DNA of 64,000 nucleotides from Mixophyes australis (lineage: Eukaryota > Chordata > Amphibia > Anura > Limnodynastidae). Below are positions 1-11,249 of this stretch, one piece after another. The position numbers were made by a program, and so were the translations under genes. Below the pieces are notes generated by a model, which did no database searches, had not been told where the DNA came from, and saw nothing but the letters and a program-made list of their open reading frames with translations. Every line of letters starts with the position of its first letter. Positions within the stretch are counted from its first letter, which is position 1. The stretch is taken from contig JAVHZZ010000003.1 of assembly GCA_036250195.1 (NCBI GenBank), positions 341,849,875 to 341,913,874 on the forward strand, in the 5' to 3' direction.

Positions 1-890
1 ATTTTATATTTGCCTAATATGTTCGTAGTCTGTTTTCAAAACCACAGGCTCTTTAATGCTAAGAATAAAATATAGATTTGCAAGCTAAGCACCCAAAATG
101 CATCATTTGCTTATTATAATAATGTATTTACTTTTATAGCTTAGAATATCAATCAAGTGATTATTATAACTCTGTCTCATTTTTGTATTCATTTTGCACA
201 GTAATCATATTTTTGTGTTCTTTAACCTTATATCATTATATAATATTTTTATATTGTAGTTTTGTGAAATAATTTTTTTCTATATTACAATTGTTTTAAT
301 TATAATTAACATCAACAAAAAACAATGAAATATGCTTTGTTCCCTGTTAATTACCTTATGCACAGATACATTCTTCACTGAAAGTTAAAGCTTACCTTCT
401 TGCTTGTAACTAAATATATATACCGCTATCCTTGTTCAAAATAGTAAATATACCAAAATGTACAGTATATATAAATATTTGCATTTAACTTTATGTTGTA
501 CACACAAATAATGTATGATATTAAATTATGGACATATACATGTAATATAATCATTCTGTACACACCTTTCATTGTCTATTCTCAAATTTATTATGAGGCA
601 ATAGTGGTAAGTATACAAATGGTTTATTCAATGAATGAAATGTACAATGCATGTAAATCAACAAAAATTCCATGTAGTCTGAAGATCAATTTTTTTCTTC
701 AGAATTCTTCTTTATGACTACGAAGGAAGAGAAATAAAGACATTGTCAGTATTAAAAAAAGTAAAAACATTTAATATCTGAAAAGCATGCTATACGTCTT
801 TCAAAAAAAAAATTAACAATGTTATTAAAATTAACTTTGTTAAAGTAAAATGTGCCATTAAATTAAAGTCAGATAAGTTATAAACAATAA
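1..890. other. AT-rich stretch, nothing recognised
   Basis: The stretch is strongly AT-rich with short A/T runs. The only open frame (493-717, 74 codons) has no recognisable motif and a composition like the surrounding DNA. I see no repeat boundary or gene. Confidence 0.6.
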
Positions 891-892
891 AC

Positions 893-1212
893 ACTTGATT
901 CATAAAGGAAAGTTAAGCAAAAGTAAGTAAGAAAGGCAAAACCCTGTTGCATTAGAGGAGGAGATAAGTTTAAAATGTGATGGCAGATTTATATTTGGGA
1001 TAGGTCATGTTCTAGATCAACTTTAAATTTCAGTGTACAAAAAAGTTATCAAGTATTTGTGTGCTACATGAAAAAACAGCCTGTATTTTCCTTATGTGCA
1101 AAATAATAAACTAATTTGCACTCCTTGCATTGTAACATGGTTTTGTCCAGAAAACTTGAGTAAGAAAGCTTACTCAATTCATTGCTTAACTTTTCTTAAT
1201 AAATCAAGCCCT
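893..1212. repeat. MITE-A, degenerate copy
   Basis: The segment opens with ttgattcataaagg and closes with ttaataaatcaagccct, roughly inverted copies of each other. The interior shares the core seen at 5130, 6414 and 52279, for example ctagatcaactttaaattt, gtgctacatgaaaaaacag and ttgtaacatggttttgtcc. The ends have decayed, so no target duplication can be read. An open frame starting at 1096 lies mostly inside this repeat and is not a gene. Confidence 0.7.
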
Positions 1213-1469
1213 TCATATTTTTTGGTAATAGAAGACCCTATACCATCACTCCACAATATGCAAATTTTTTTCATGGATTGCTGTGATGGACCCGTGATAT
1301 GTCATGATGACATATTTTTATCTTTTATCTTTAGAAATAATATTTTATATTCAGTGTCATATTTTTATTCACTAGTGATTAACAATTATATCTAAAATAT
1401 GGAGTCATAAAAATATTATATGTAATAGTCTAGAATTTTAAGAAAATAATGTTTATTTCAAAAATAAAC

Positions 1470-2110
1470 CACTACCAGCCAGACTGGAACCAAAATGCTG
1501 GAACCGGATTTGTGTAAGTGGATCACTGTAACCGGACTGGAACCTAAATTCTGTAACTGGAATGGAATCAGAATGGATGGAATCATAGTGCTGGAATCAG
1601 ACAGGAGCCAGAATGCAAACTGCACTGTCAGAGCTGGATTAATAGCAAGACTGTAGCAAGATAGATAGCAAGACTGCAAACTGCTGGGAACCAGATTGGC
1701 GTCTGAAATACAACGTTGCACTGGCAACAGGTAAGGACTCCAGGAAGTCCTTTTATAGTAGTTGTTGATTCCTGATTGGAGTCTGCAGTCAGCTGGGCAG
1801 AAGCAGCACTCTGAGTTGCTGAGATGGATCAGGTGACTATATCCTAGATGGCAGCTCTCATGAACTGGTTTTGGAAGGAATCTGAAATGGAGGCTGTTAT
1901 CACCCGATTGACTGAGAGGTATCATGTGACCGAATCCAAGATGGCCACCCTCATACTCTGATTCTGGAGGGATCTCTGGAGTGGAGACAGACTGGACAGC
2001 ATGTTACAGAGAGACCTGAAACTAGCAGAGCCTTAGGACCGCTGGGAAAACTTGGAAAGGCAGCGAAGAGGTAAGTGACAAAACCTGAGAGTCTGGTGTG
2101 TGACAGTAGG
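1470..2110. repeat. Unidentified repeat-like region with ctggaacc motifs
   Basis: Positions 1476-1620 carry many irregular copies of a short motif resembling ctggaaccrga, suggesting a decayed tandem repeat. The rest is more GC-rich than its flanks and ends near a donor-like gaggtaagtgac at about 2069. A 155-codon minus-strand frame (1458-1925) covers it but has no recognised domain. It may be the untranslated part of an old LTR element, which I cannot confirm. Confidence 0.3.
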
Positions 2111-2114
2111 ATGC

Positions 2115-3160
2115 TCTTTAATTAAATAGGCCAGTTGAAGAAAACGTCTGGTATTCTCATTGGTTCAAACCATAGCAAGGATAGTGTATATTTGCCTGAA
2201 TAATGTTGGACAGGTTTTAAAAGTGCCATCAATCACCAAATATAATGCTTCCTGCAGTTTTATTACATTTTTAGGAGTTGCAAACTATAACATTCTTTCA
2301 CTGTTAAATGTGCTATCTTTGCTCAGGAAACTCCCTCTTTGTCCCTCTGTTGATTTCTCTTGAATTTTCTGGCACATGGATTTCACTTAGTAATGTGGAA
2401 TGTGGCGACATATCTGCTAGTCTCACTCTTCTCATGATTTGTCTTAGAGCATCATGACATAGACATATAATTTGTGCCAATGGAAGGCATGTCGCATGTT
2501 AACTGCTGGATAATGTGTGCCACATTTACTGGTCTGTGCCCTTGCAATATTAACATCCGTTTTTTCTGCCCTCACTACATGATTATGCTTACTGTAGGAT
2601 AGCAGCAGTTATGGCATAGGATCTACACTTCCCAACATTTCTCATTTCTGCAATCCCAGTAACATCTTTGTCCACACTGTTTATTTCTGCTGAACAAAGG
2701 TCTGTTGACATTAAGCAGAAAAACTCCATTTTGAGAAGGGACCAGACAGCAAGATTCTACTGCCATAATTTCCAAAACATTGTTGCTTTTTGTAGAATTA
2801 AAAGAAATAGGATTTATCCAAATGCTATATTCACAAATGACCAAGATACTATTTCTCAAAAATTATGGATCAAATAAGAATCATCCAATAGCTCAATACA
2901 ATCGTGACGACTTTCGGATTTCTCCTGATTTTCATCAAAAAGTAATGAAGAGTAAGCTATGTTGTGCTCAGACATTTATAGAAAACATTGCACGATAGGA
3001 ATTAAGAAAGTAAAATAATTCATGCATAAATTAAACACTGTTAGCCAATAAAAATTTACCAATAAATTTATTACTTATCCTTTGTTAGCCTCCCCTTGTC
3101 TGATTAACATATGTTGTAGCTAATTACCATTGATTTATACAAAGTTTTCACTTGCAAATT
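2115..3160. other. No recognised feature
   Basis: This stretch is AT-rich with scattered short frames on both strands (for example 2623-2859 minus and 2668-2877 plus). They overlap each other and show no known motif. I see no repeat ends. Confidence 0.5.
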
Positions 3161-3164
3161 CCAA

Positions 3165-3525
3165 CTCTGGTGGTGTATCTGGACGCTGAAAAGGCCTTTG
3201 ATTGGGTTTCCAGGCCCTTCATGAGACACTCTTGCCATCATGGGTTTTTGAGGTTGCTTTTTATGCAGTCTAGCGTCTCTCTATTTTAACCCCGTGGCTA
3301 GCGCTTTGGCCAATGGAGGTGCATCACCCCTTCTCCATAACGTATGGTACCCGACAAGGCTGCCCACTCGTCACGCTGCTCTTTGCCCTGCTGATGAAAC
3401 CACTGGCGTCTCACATTCTGAATAATTCACGAATCCTGGGATCCGATCTGGCTCAAGAGACTATAAGATTTCTCTATACGCGGATGATATCCTCCTGACA
3501 CTCCATGCAATGGGGCTCAGAAACC
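3165..3525 (+). pseudogene. L1-like LINE ORF2 reverse transcriptase remnant
   Basis: Translation in shifting frames gives the reverse transcriptase blocks of an L1-type ORF2 in the correct order. VVYLDAEKAFDWVS (about 3168-3210) matches the block containing the first catalytic aspartate. YGTRQGCPL (about 3341-3367) is the conserved RGTRQGCPLSP block. SLYADDILLTL (about 3470-3502) is the YADD catalytic motif. The blocks lie in different frames and a stop interrupts the middle (about 3285), so the copy is dead. Only about 360 bp survives. Flanks show no L1 5' or 3' end, so this is a short internal fragment. The family (L1 versus Tx1-like) is not resolved by eye. Confidence 0.75.
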
Positions 3526-3529
3526 ACAC

Positions 3530-4319
3530 CAAAAAGTATAGTGCACAAACTAATACAAAAACATCCGTGGATAATAGAATACACACAATTTATTGTACCA
3601 AATTTCTGAACAATTTAAAACATCTGCCAAAGTAGAGCTCAAATCTAAAAGAAACCTATTAAAAATAAATAAACATAAGTAAATCACTATAGTTTGATCA
3701 TTGAGGATAAATGTAAATATCCATAAACACATAAAGCAGGAATGTCAAGTGAAAACTCTATTCTCAAAAATCAATTGTTGCTATATATAAAATCCTCACA
3801 ATGTCAGTGGAATACTGGTCAATGAGTTTTTTAGACTGAACTAAAAATTTTGTTTAATGATGGAAGGATGTCATTCCAATTGTGCAGTGTGTATATATTC
3901 ATGACCGTAGTGTCCACAGATCTCTATGGGGTGTGCAGAGTCAGGATCTTTTCAGCCGATGGTTGTGACAGATGAAGAGCAGACATCTGATGGTATATCA
4001 TGAAAAACTTCAATACAGGAATCGGACCACTGGTTAAGTTGCTAAAAATATTGCATTGTTAGAATTTTCCTATAGTGTGTACCCAGCAGGATTGTTACAT
4101 AAAAATACAGAAAGTATTTAATTCTGGTCCATCAACCAAAAAAAATTTGTGGAGACTTCACATGTTAAATGCTTTGTGAGAAAATGTACTACAGTTCTTA
4201 ATGTTGCTTTTTAATAAGTAATATTGACTCCATGTTAACTGACTGAACATATTAAAAAAAAAGATTGATTTCTCAAAAGGTGCAATGCTTTAATTGAAAT
4301 TACAAATTTTTACATTCTA
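3530..4319. other. No recognised feature
   Basis: AT-rich sequence with no open frame of interest, no clear inverted or tandem repeat and no match to other repeats in the window. Confidence 0.5.
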
Positions 4320-4327
4320 TTAAATAC

Positions 4328-4488
4328 CAGGGTCATAACTAGGGCTGTAGGATAGGGGCGACCGCCTAGGGTGCAATGCTGAAGGGGGGGGGTGCAGTTT
4401 TTGAATATTTTAGGTTACTTTGGTTAAAATTAAGGGCTGGGGGCGGCATTACTCTTTCTTGCCCAGGCACTAAAAAGTTACGGCTCTG
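4328..4488. mobile_element. hAT-type MITE, 161 bp, perfect 8-bp TSD
   Basis: The element starts cagggtcataactag and ends agttacggctctg, which are imperfect inverted repeats with CAG/CTG tips as in hAT transposons. It is flanked on both sides by the identical 8-mer ttaaatac (4320-4327 and 4489-4496), the size hAT transposases make. The interior has a G run and no coding potential. A related right end lies at 15200-15228. Confidence 0.85.
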
Positions 4489-4496
4489 TTAAATAC

Positions 4497-5129
4497 AATG
4501 AGTAATCAGGATTGGAGTGTTAATTAACATTAATGCAATAAAGCATTGGCAGCAGATGAATATAAAAGTTGATGTTTTAGTAAATGTAAAGTTTTACATT
4601 TTTGACATTAAAACAATATTTTTGATATTTATGGTCGATTTCAAAGTTAAGGTAGTTATAGACATAACAAACTGATTTACACTATTTTTTGGTTCTCTAC
4701 AAACTAGAGTAAAAAAATAGACAGTAGAAAATGATAACTAAATAAGATCTCAGATAGCACAACAGTCCTTCTTTAAATATTTTATTAATATTTAGTATGG
4801 ATTTAACATTAATTTGCATAGAAACTACTGATGTTTGAAGACTGAACATTGTGCATATTTAACTTTATAGTTTTTTGTCTGTTCAAGTTGTACATTGCAC
4901 ACAGATAAAAATATGCCAAATGCATGTTTTTAGATTAATACATATTCATCAGGTCCTTCAAATAACTCTGCAAACGTCCTGGTTTATTGAATTGTACATG
5001 TGGTACAAAATGCAATTGGGAATATTTGTAGTTGAACATTACATGGTTAAACAGTGGTGATAGTGGAAATTAGTCCATAAATAAATATTTTGAATCTATG
5101 AATATTTTATTCAGTCCGTCCAAGACATA
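4497..5129. other. No recognised feature
   Basis: AT-rich sequence. The one 61-codon frame (4875-5060) has no recognised motif. Confidence 0.5.
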
Positions 5130-5461
5130 GGGCCTGATTCATTAAGGATCTTAACTTAAGAAACTTCTTATTTCAGTCTCCTGGACAAAACCATGTTACA
5201 ATGCAAGGGGTGCAAATTAGCATTCTGTTTTGCACATAAATTAAATACTGACTGTTTTTTCATGTAACACAAAATACTTGATAGCTTATTTGTAAACTGA
5301 AATTTAAAGTTGATATTTGTGTGCTACATGAAAAAACAGACAGTATTTAACTTATGTGCAAAATAGAAAACTAATTTGCACCCCTTGTATTGTAACATGG
5401 TTTTGTCCAGGAGACTGAATTAAGACGTTTCTTAAGTTAAGATCCTTAATAAATCAGGCCC
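5130..5461. mobile_element. MITE-A, 332-bp palindromic element
   Basis: Starts gggcctgattcattaagg and ends ccttaataaatcaggccc, near-perfect terminal inverted repeats that extend well inward, so almost the whole element can fold back. The 3-bp flanks are ata and atg. Copies at 6414 and 52279 have identical 3-bp flanks. No coding capacity. A 3-bp duplication with GGG/CCC tips is closest to PIF/Harbinger, though that superfamily prefers TWA targets. Confidence 0.85.
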
Positions 5462-5589
5462 ATGGTGTTTGGTGTAATTGGTTGAGTTCAATCTCAATAT
5501 ATATTTCTGCAATAGTTAATGGACTATGTCTTTTTTGAAAGTTGAATGAAATTCATCATGAAGCTGGAGATTCAATCAACAGGCGTTGA

Positions 5590-5835
5590 AGAGGAGACTT
5601 CTGTTGACACATTGGACAAAGAAAGAGAACCTGTCTGGGGAGGGAACATACCTGTCTTGTCAGACAATGGGGCTGTACTTTCAATCCACAGGTGGTGAAA
5701 AGAAGACTTGTATTGACTCTCAGAATATGCACTTGACAGCAATGTCTTGCAGAATACTATTTTATTTCAATTTCCTATACTTCTAATACACACTACATTA
5801 TTTTATTTAAACAATTACCTATATGGAAACAGTTG
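5590..5835. repeat. Dispersed repeat segment shared with 10.77-11.36 kb
   Basis: Two parts of this segment recur later. The stretch acatacctgtcttgtc...ccacaggtgg (5648-5697) matches 11307-11356, and the stretch cacactacattattttattt with flanks (5778-5830) matches 10785-10840. Their order is reversed between the two places. The 66-codon frame at 5586-5786 is therefore repeat-derived. The family is not recognised. Confidence 0.55.
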
Positions 5836-5839
5836 CCCC

Positions 5840-6410
5840 CTTGTGGCTATGAGAATTATTTTGATTGGCCCCACATACCTAATGTAATTGTTTCCAATAT
5901 AATTTCAAGCACATTTTTCTCTAACCATCATTTTAAACCGTTGTGATTATAATACTGATTAAATATTTCTAGAACTATTTAGCTTATCTAACTCTAATCT
6001 ACTTTATGCTAATGTAATACGACCATCACTTTATGGTGCAGTATTTGTGAGGAATGCACTTTGTTCACTACAGACATATGATATACCATATCATATCTTG
6101 ATTGTAGTTACATAGTGCTCTGTCTGTGTCCGTGTCTCTATCTTCTGAATTGTACCAGGAGGGATTTACTGGGAATCTGTCATCTGTATGCCTTGGAGAT
6201 GCAAACCCTTTGCAGTATAGAGACAATATACTTCCCTGTAGACATTTTCATTCTGCTCATTGTACAGACACCTGTGTATCTTAACGTGTGCTGTGGTCTA
6301 TTTCCATTTCTTCACCACAATGCTGCCTCTTGGTGCCTGTAGTTTGACCCTGATACGGTATTTAGTGTTTGTGCATTTACGTTTATCCAAATCAGCAGTT
6401 GTGACAAGTC
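5840..6410. other. No recognised feature
   Basis: A 75-codon frame at 6115-6342 is cysteine- and leucine-rich but has no recognised motif. No repeat ends are seen. Confidence 0.45.
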
Positions 6411-6413
6411 CAT

Positions 6414-6746
6414 GGGCCTGATTCATTAAGGATCTTACCTTGAGAAACTTCTTATTTCAGTCTCCTGGACAAAACCATGTTACAATGCAAGGGGTGCAAA
6501 TTAGTTTTCTGTTTTGCACATAAGTTAAATACTGACTGTTTTTTCATGTAACACACAAACATAAACTTTAAATGTCAGTGTACAAATAAGCCATCAAGTA
6601 TTTGTGTGCTACATGAAAAAACAGTCAGTATTTAACTTATGTGCCAAACAGAATACTAATTTGCACCCCTTGTGTTGTAACATGGTTTTGTCCAGGAGAC
6701 TGAAATAAGAAGTTTCTCAAGTTAAGATCCTTAATGAATCAGGCCC
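6414..6746. mobile_element. MITE-A, 333-bp palindromic element with 3-bp TSD
   Basis: Begins gggcctgattcattaagg and ends ccttaatgaatcaggccc. The flanking trinucleotide cat is identical on both sides (6411-6413 and 6747-6749). It is the best-preserved copy here, close in sequence to the one at 5130. Confidence 0.9.
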
Positions 6747-6749
6747 CAT

Positions 6750-7146
6750 ATCTTTAAATCCATCTTTGTTGCCTTAGCTCCAAAACAGATTTGTATAATC
6801 TTTTTTTTTTTTTTAATAGTCTTTTTTTTCCCTTGCAGATACTAATCTCATCTCTGGGCAATGGTATTTCAAATAGCTGGGGGATATGAAAAACCTCCAG
6901 TAGTTACTTTTATGGCAAATTCCCCAGGTATCCTAAATGACTCTGCACATTACCATATAGAAATGTCTCCTTCTTGTGTTGTACCATTTTCCCATATGCT
7001 ATTTTTTATAACTGAAAACAAAAAATAATTCTACATTAACTTTACCTATCTAATAGGTTTCTCTACTTAACTTAAAGTGTAATTACTAATCATTTTTCCA
7101 TCCTATCAAGACAATATTTGAATATGCTTATGCTCCATACAGACAC
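6750..7146. other. No recognised feature; T-rich tract
   Basis: Contains T runs around 6800-6830 followed by ccttgcag, which resembles a splice acceptor. No coding sequence follows that I can recognise. Confidence 0.4.
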
Positions 7147-7149
7147 TAA

Positions 7150-7324
7150 GGGGTATATTTACTAAACTGTGGGTTTGACAAAGTGGAGATGTTGCCTATA
7201 GCAACCAATCAGATTCTAGTTAGCATTTATTTAGTACATTCTACAAAATGACAGCTAGAATCTGATTGGTTTCCATAGGCAACATCTCCACTTTTTTAAA
7301 CCTGCAGTTTAGTAAATATGCCCC
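7150..7324. mobile_element. MITE-B, Harbinger-like palindrome with TAA TSD
   Basis: Starts ggggtatatttactaaact and ends agtttagtaaatatgcccc. The arms (including gtggagatgttgcctatag and its inverse) pair almost along the whole 175 bp. The flanking TAA (7147-7149 and 7325-7327) fits the TWA duplication of PIF/Harbinger elements. Two more copies lie at 23197 and 62148. Confidence 0.9.
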
Positions 7325-7329
7325 TAAAT

Positions 7330-8210
7330 ATCTTTTAAGAATTGTATAACCCCATTCAGCATTATGCAATATGCAGCAATGTGCATATTGTTACTATGAC
7401 CCCCTTTGTGCTAAAATTATTCTCTAAGACTTGATGCAGTCTGTATTAAGAGAGTAATTTATCTCAAGTAGTAATTTTTGTCCAATTTGTTATAGGGGGT
7501 ATATAATCGTTTTCAGATATTTAATTCTGTCTAAAGCTTTTATCAAGGAAGCATAAATACACTACTATGTAATACAATATGAAGTATTTACAAGGTATAT
7601 TTTGATTATATAAATTTGTACACAAATGTCTACAGGTAGAATGTCAAAGGTATATGTACAAACAAAACAATGTTGTATAATTGTAGTAATGAGATGTACA
7701 CTGAAATGAATGTGCACATGTACATGTATATGTTTCAGAAGTATCTTGACAAAGAAAAACATATTGCATGATTGCAGCGATGAAAGGGTAAATCAAATTG
7801 TTTTCTTTCTGGTGGAACTGGAAAAAGTCTTTGGATTAGTCCATGTGTCTGTATTTTAGGACTGCAATGGAGTATGGCGTGCTGACAGTCACTGGCATCA
7901 TGAACTATGCAGCAAAAGCTGAAAGTTGTAGACTAAAATAAAAAAAAAACAACAAATAATACAATTGATTATCAAGGCTGTATTGATTTAGGATTGCTTG
8001 CTTGCATTCTGTCCTGTCCTTTGCATGTTATGTCAGTTACAGAGTTCTTTCGTTATAAACTTGCGGGCTACTAGCCACACAAGTTTGCTATGCATATATT
8101 ATGCAGGCTGGCTTTAATTGTAAAATTATTGACTGTTTGAACATGTGAGAACTTTAACCACATTATTGCAAAAGGAATGATACTACCGTTTGACTTATAA
8201 TCTTACTCTT
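7330..8210. other. No recognised feature
   Basis: AT-rich. A minus-strand 65-codon frame (7565-7762) overlaps simple tg/ca-rich sequence and is not convincing. Confidence 0.45.
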
Positions 8211-8214
8211 AGGT

Positions 8215-9255
8215 GAAATATTCAAGATCCATTGGGGGAGTTTGGCGATCCTGAAAAATATTGTTGTGAGGAGAGAAGCTTGTTTTATTATGCCAAATAC
8301 CTTTTTTGTATCCCAGGGCTTTCAGACTGTCCAGATCCGTCATAAAATAGATAGGGCATCAGAGCACAACATTATTTTTCTCCTGGTGATCGTTTTTGTC
8401 ACTGTACTTCAGAGTGTAGTTTTCCGAATGGCACCCTGCATGTGATCTTTCTGAGAGACTGCAAACATTTGTTCCATCACTAGATGGCTCTGAGTGTTGT
8501 GTGGGGTATACAGATGTGTTGGAATTTTATGTATGAAAATGTATTGTCTGTATTTATAAAGTTATTTCATGGGTCATCTTTGTATATCGGTGAACTAATT
8601 TCAGGGTTTAAAAGTATAAAATTTTCAGTTACCATTGACAGCTGTAGAGTAGGACATGTCTCTGTGAGCACTTCATTGCTGAGGTCTGTGTACAAGACTA
8701 TTGTCTGTTTACTATTTTATAAAGCTGTATATTTTTTTTTCACATTGGGAACTTTGGGAATGGATTCAGTATAATCTCCCACTTGCGCCATATCCTATTT
8801 ATCTTCTTTACTAGCAAAAATAGCATTGTAGACATCTGCCATTCCTACCATATCTGCATTCACTTGCTCTTTTAAAACAGATACATCCAGCGCCAATATT
8901 CCTTCTTTCTCCATTAAAAGAAGTTATTCCTGACTCCCGCAGACTCTGGGTACAGATTGTTATCTACAATATTTCCCTTTTGAGTTTTCTCCATATTCTC
9001 AGGAGAGATCTTGACAATTTCACTACAAGCTGACAGATTTTTTTCCTTTCATATCCTTCCCTCTAAGGGATTTTAACAGTGACTGCATTTTTCCATTAAT
9101 TGATAGGCATGCATTGTAAAGACATGAACCTGATTTCTTCTTGCATCACTGTTCAGACCCTTGGGCTGTCTTAGCACTCTGTGCCTTTTTATAAATGCTA
9201 CAATTTTGTGCATTTTTGAAATTGCATACATTACACAATGTTATTAATCTATTCC
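8215..9255 (-). pseudogene. Decayed unidentified coding sequence
   Basis: Read on the minus strand from 9255 down, long stretches translate into protein-like sequence that hops between frames. In order these include KIVAFIKRHRVLRQPKGL and VHVFTMHAYQLMEK (about 9235-9085), MQSLLKSLRGKDMKGKK (about 9085-9035), VKISPENMEKTQKGNIVD (about 9020-8965), LALDVSVLKEQVNADM (about 8900-8850), VLYTDLSNEVLTETCPTL (about 8705-8650) and MEQMFAVSQKDHMQGAIRK (about 8480-8420). Stops and frame jumps separate them. Composition and codon quality are unlike the AT-rich surroundings. I do not recognise the family: a mobile-element or old viral-like gene, or a host pseudogene, are all possible. Plus-strand frames at 8242-8445 and 8484-8774 are shadows of it. 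Confidence 0.4.
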
Positions 9256-9259
9256 CTTT

Positions 9260-9986
9260 GAATTACACATATAGTCACCCTATAAGATTTAACAGTTTCT
9301 TAAGGTTACTGTAATATATGGTACATACATTAATTTATTTGGGAATATTCAATTTCTATATTTCAAATGTAATATTCTTACCTATTGGGATGCTAGCTCT
9401 CGATAGGTTACACTCTAATATCACCATTTTCTATTCTAGACCTAGGCCTTTAAAATGTATTTTCAATGATAAACTTATTCCACTGTGATCTTGTAATTTT
9501 CCAGCAAGCTTACAGCCTTTGTGCTGTTCCTAATAAATATTGAAATTAGTAAAACAGATACCGAATATTTTCATGTCCCCTCATGGTTGCCATTTTGTTC
9601 CGGAATCGTATATATTTCTCTTTATTCTATTTAACATATAATTATTAATATGTATCTATATAGATATATCGTATATGTCTCACTTATATGTCTGCAAATA
9701 CATTATATCAGGCTTACAATTGGTTGGCTCATAAACTAAAGGACGAGATTACTTCTAGTCCAATCATACATTCTATAAACAAATTTAACACATATGTGCA
9801 TATGACTGGATCATGTGTCTTAAAAGGGAAAATACTCGATATCACTACAGTCCAATAAATATATCTATGCGATAACAAATATACTATATACACAGATATA
9901 TTATATTGGTTCATTGACTATGCAGAATTTGTACAACCCTGTAATCTGATATAAATATATTTGTATGCAGTATATATCTATATATA

Positions 9987-10021
<35 letters not shown>

Positions 10022-10750
10022 TTAATGATTCCAAGAATAATTGATTATGACAACTCAGAACTATTTTACTAACATTTATTTATGGTTATACAAATGACAA
10101 AATAGGAAACACAATTATAATAAGTTTTCTAATTACTTATGCTTCCTTTTCTACATACATAACACAAAAAACACTTTGCAAACACTAACAATTAATATGC
10201 ATGTTATATCCTTGCAAAAATATATAACATTTAATCAGTACAGCTACATGTTAGCTGATATTACAGAATCATTCTGTCTGTTTTCATCTCACCAACCCCA
10301 TCTCCTTTCTGAACTTCCCTTCTTACTGCATTTTTTAACTAACTTCATAGTGTCCTATATTTGTATATCATACCTCCCCCTACATAACTGAAACTTTTCC
10401 CTTCATTTATTTCCTATATTCTTTGCCTTTCTTATAATACAATCTTCCGTGACCTATTTTTTTCAGAGTATCGTAAAACAATTCTGCCCAAGGGAAGGAA
10501 GAGGTTTGTCATAAATGGTGTCTTTGATTTAAATAAGTTCAATATAATGATTATTCAGCTGGCCTTAAAATTTTACCCGATGTGACAAAGAGAGATAAAC
10601 ATGAGATGTCATAAAATGTAGGACGTCTTTTCATCACTGAATTGAATTTTGATGTGTTAAAGGCATTTGTTTGCAAATCCTATAAGTGACAAACTTGTTC
10701 TATTTACACAGTTGTTTTTGTGTCTAAATGTGAAATACATCCATCTTAAT
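9260..10750. other. AT-rich stretch, nothing recognised apart from a TA tract
   Basis: Very AT-rich with several short frames on both strands, none with recognisable motifs. It contains the (TA)n tract at 9971-10018. Confidence 0.5.
9971..10018. repeat. (TA)n microsatellite
   Basis: An alternating TA tract with two tatc interruptions, about 48 bp long. Confidence 0.95.
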
Positions 10751-10767
10751 TATCTATCTTTATTTTA

Positions 10768-10845
10768 TTTCAGACAATTTACTTTACTTCTACTACACAC
10801 TACATTATTTTATTTGGACAATTATCTATATGGTAACAAATGGTA
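10768..10845. repeat. Dispersed repeat segment shared with 5.78-5.83 kb
   Basis: The stretch acacactacattatttta with flanks, through the tatctatatgg motif, is nearly identical to 5778-5830. The other shared half lies beyond the V-SINE at 11250-11360. Confidence 0.55.
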
Positions 10846-10919
10846 TGACACTCTGGTGGCCATCAACATTGGCTCCACTCTGCAGGTGTAGAGAATAAAA
10901 TGAGAAAATCAAACAGATT

Positions 10920-11249
10920 AACATCATTATCATCATCACCATTTATATATATAGCGCCACTAATTCCGCAGCGCTGTACAGAGAACCCACTCACATCAGT
11001 CCCTGCCCCATCGGAGCTTACAGTCTAAATTCCCTAACACACACACACAGACTAGGGTCAATTTGTTAGCTGCCAATTAACCTACTAGTATGTTTTTGGA
11101 GTGTGGGAGGAAATCGGAGCACCCGGAGGAAACCCACGCAAACACGGGAAGAACATACAAACTCCTCACAGATAAGGTCATGGTCGGGAATTGAACTTAT
11201 GACCCCAATGCTGTGAGGCAGAAGTGCTAACCACTAAGCCACCGTGCTG
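10920..11249 (-). mobile_element. tRNA-derived SINE (V-SINE type)
   Basis: Read on the minus strand, the 5' end carries an A-box-like tggcttagtgg and a B-box-like gttcaattcc (RNA polymerase III promoter of tRNA origin). Next comes the V-SINE-like central block, seen here as tgcgtgggtttcctccgg and tcctcccacactcc. The 3' part ends in agcgctgcggaattagtgg, tatatata and an (atg)n-like tail on the plus-strand left side. It is close to full length (about 330 bp). It separates the two halves of the dispersed repeat described at 5590. Confidence 0.85.

Noticed and set aside
10940..11249. tRNA gene on the minus strand
   Set aside because: The A- and B-box-like words belong to the tRNA-derived head of a SINE. 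No cloverleaf with proper acceptor stem.
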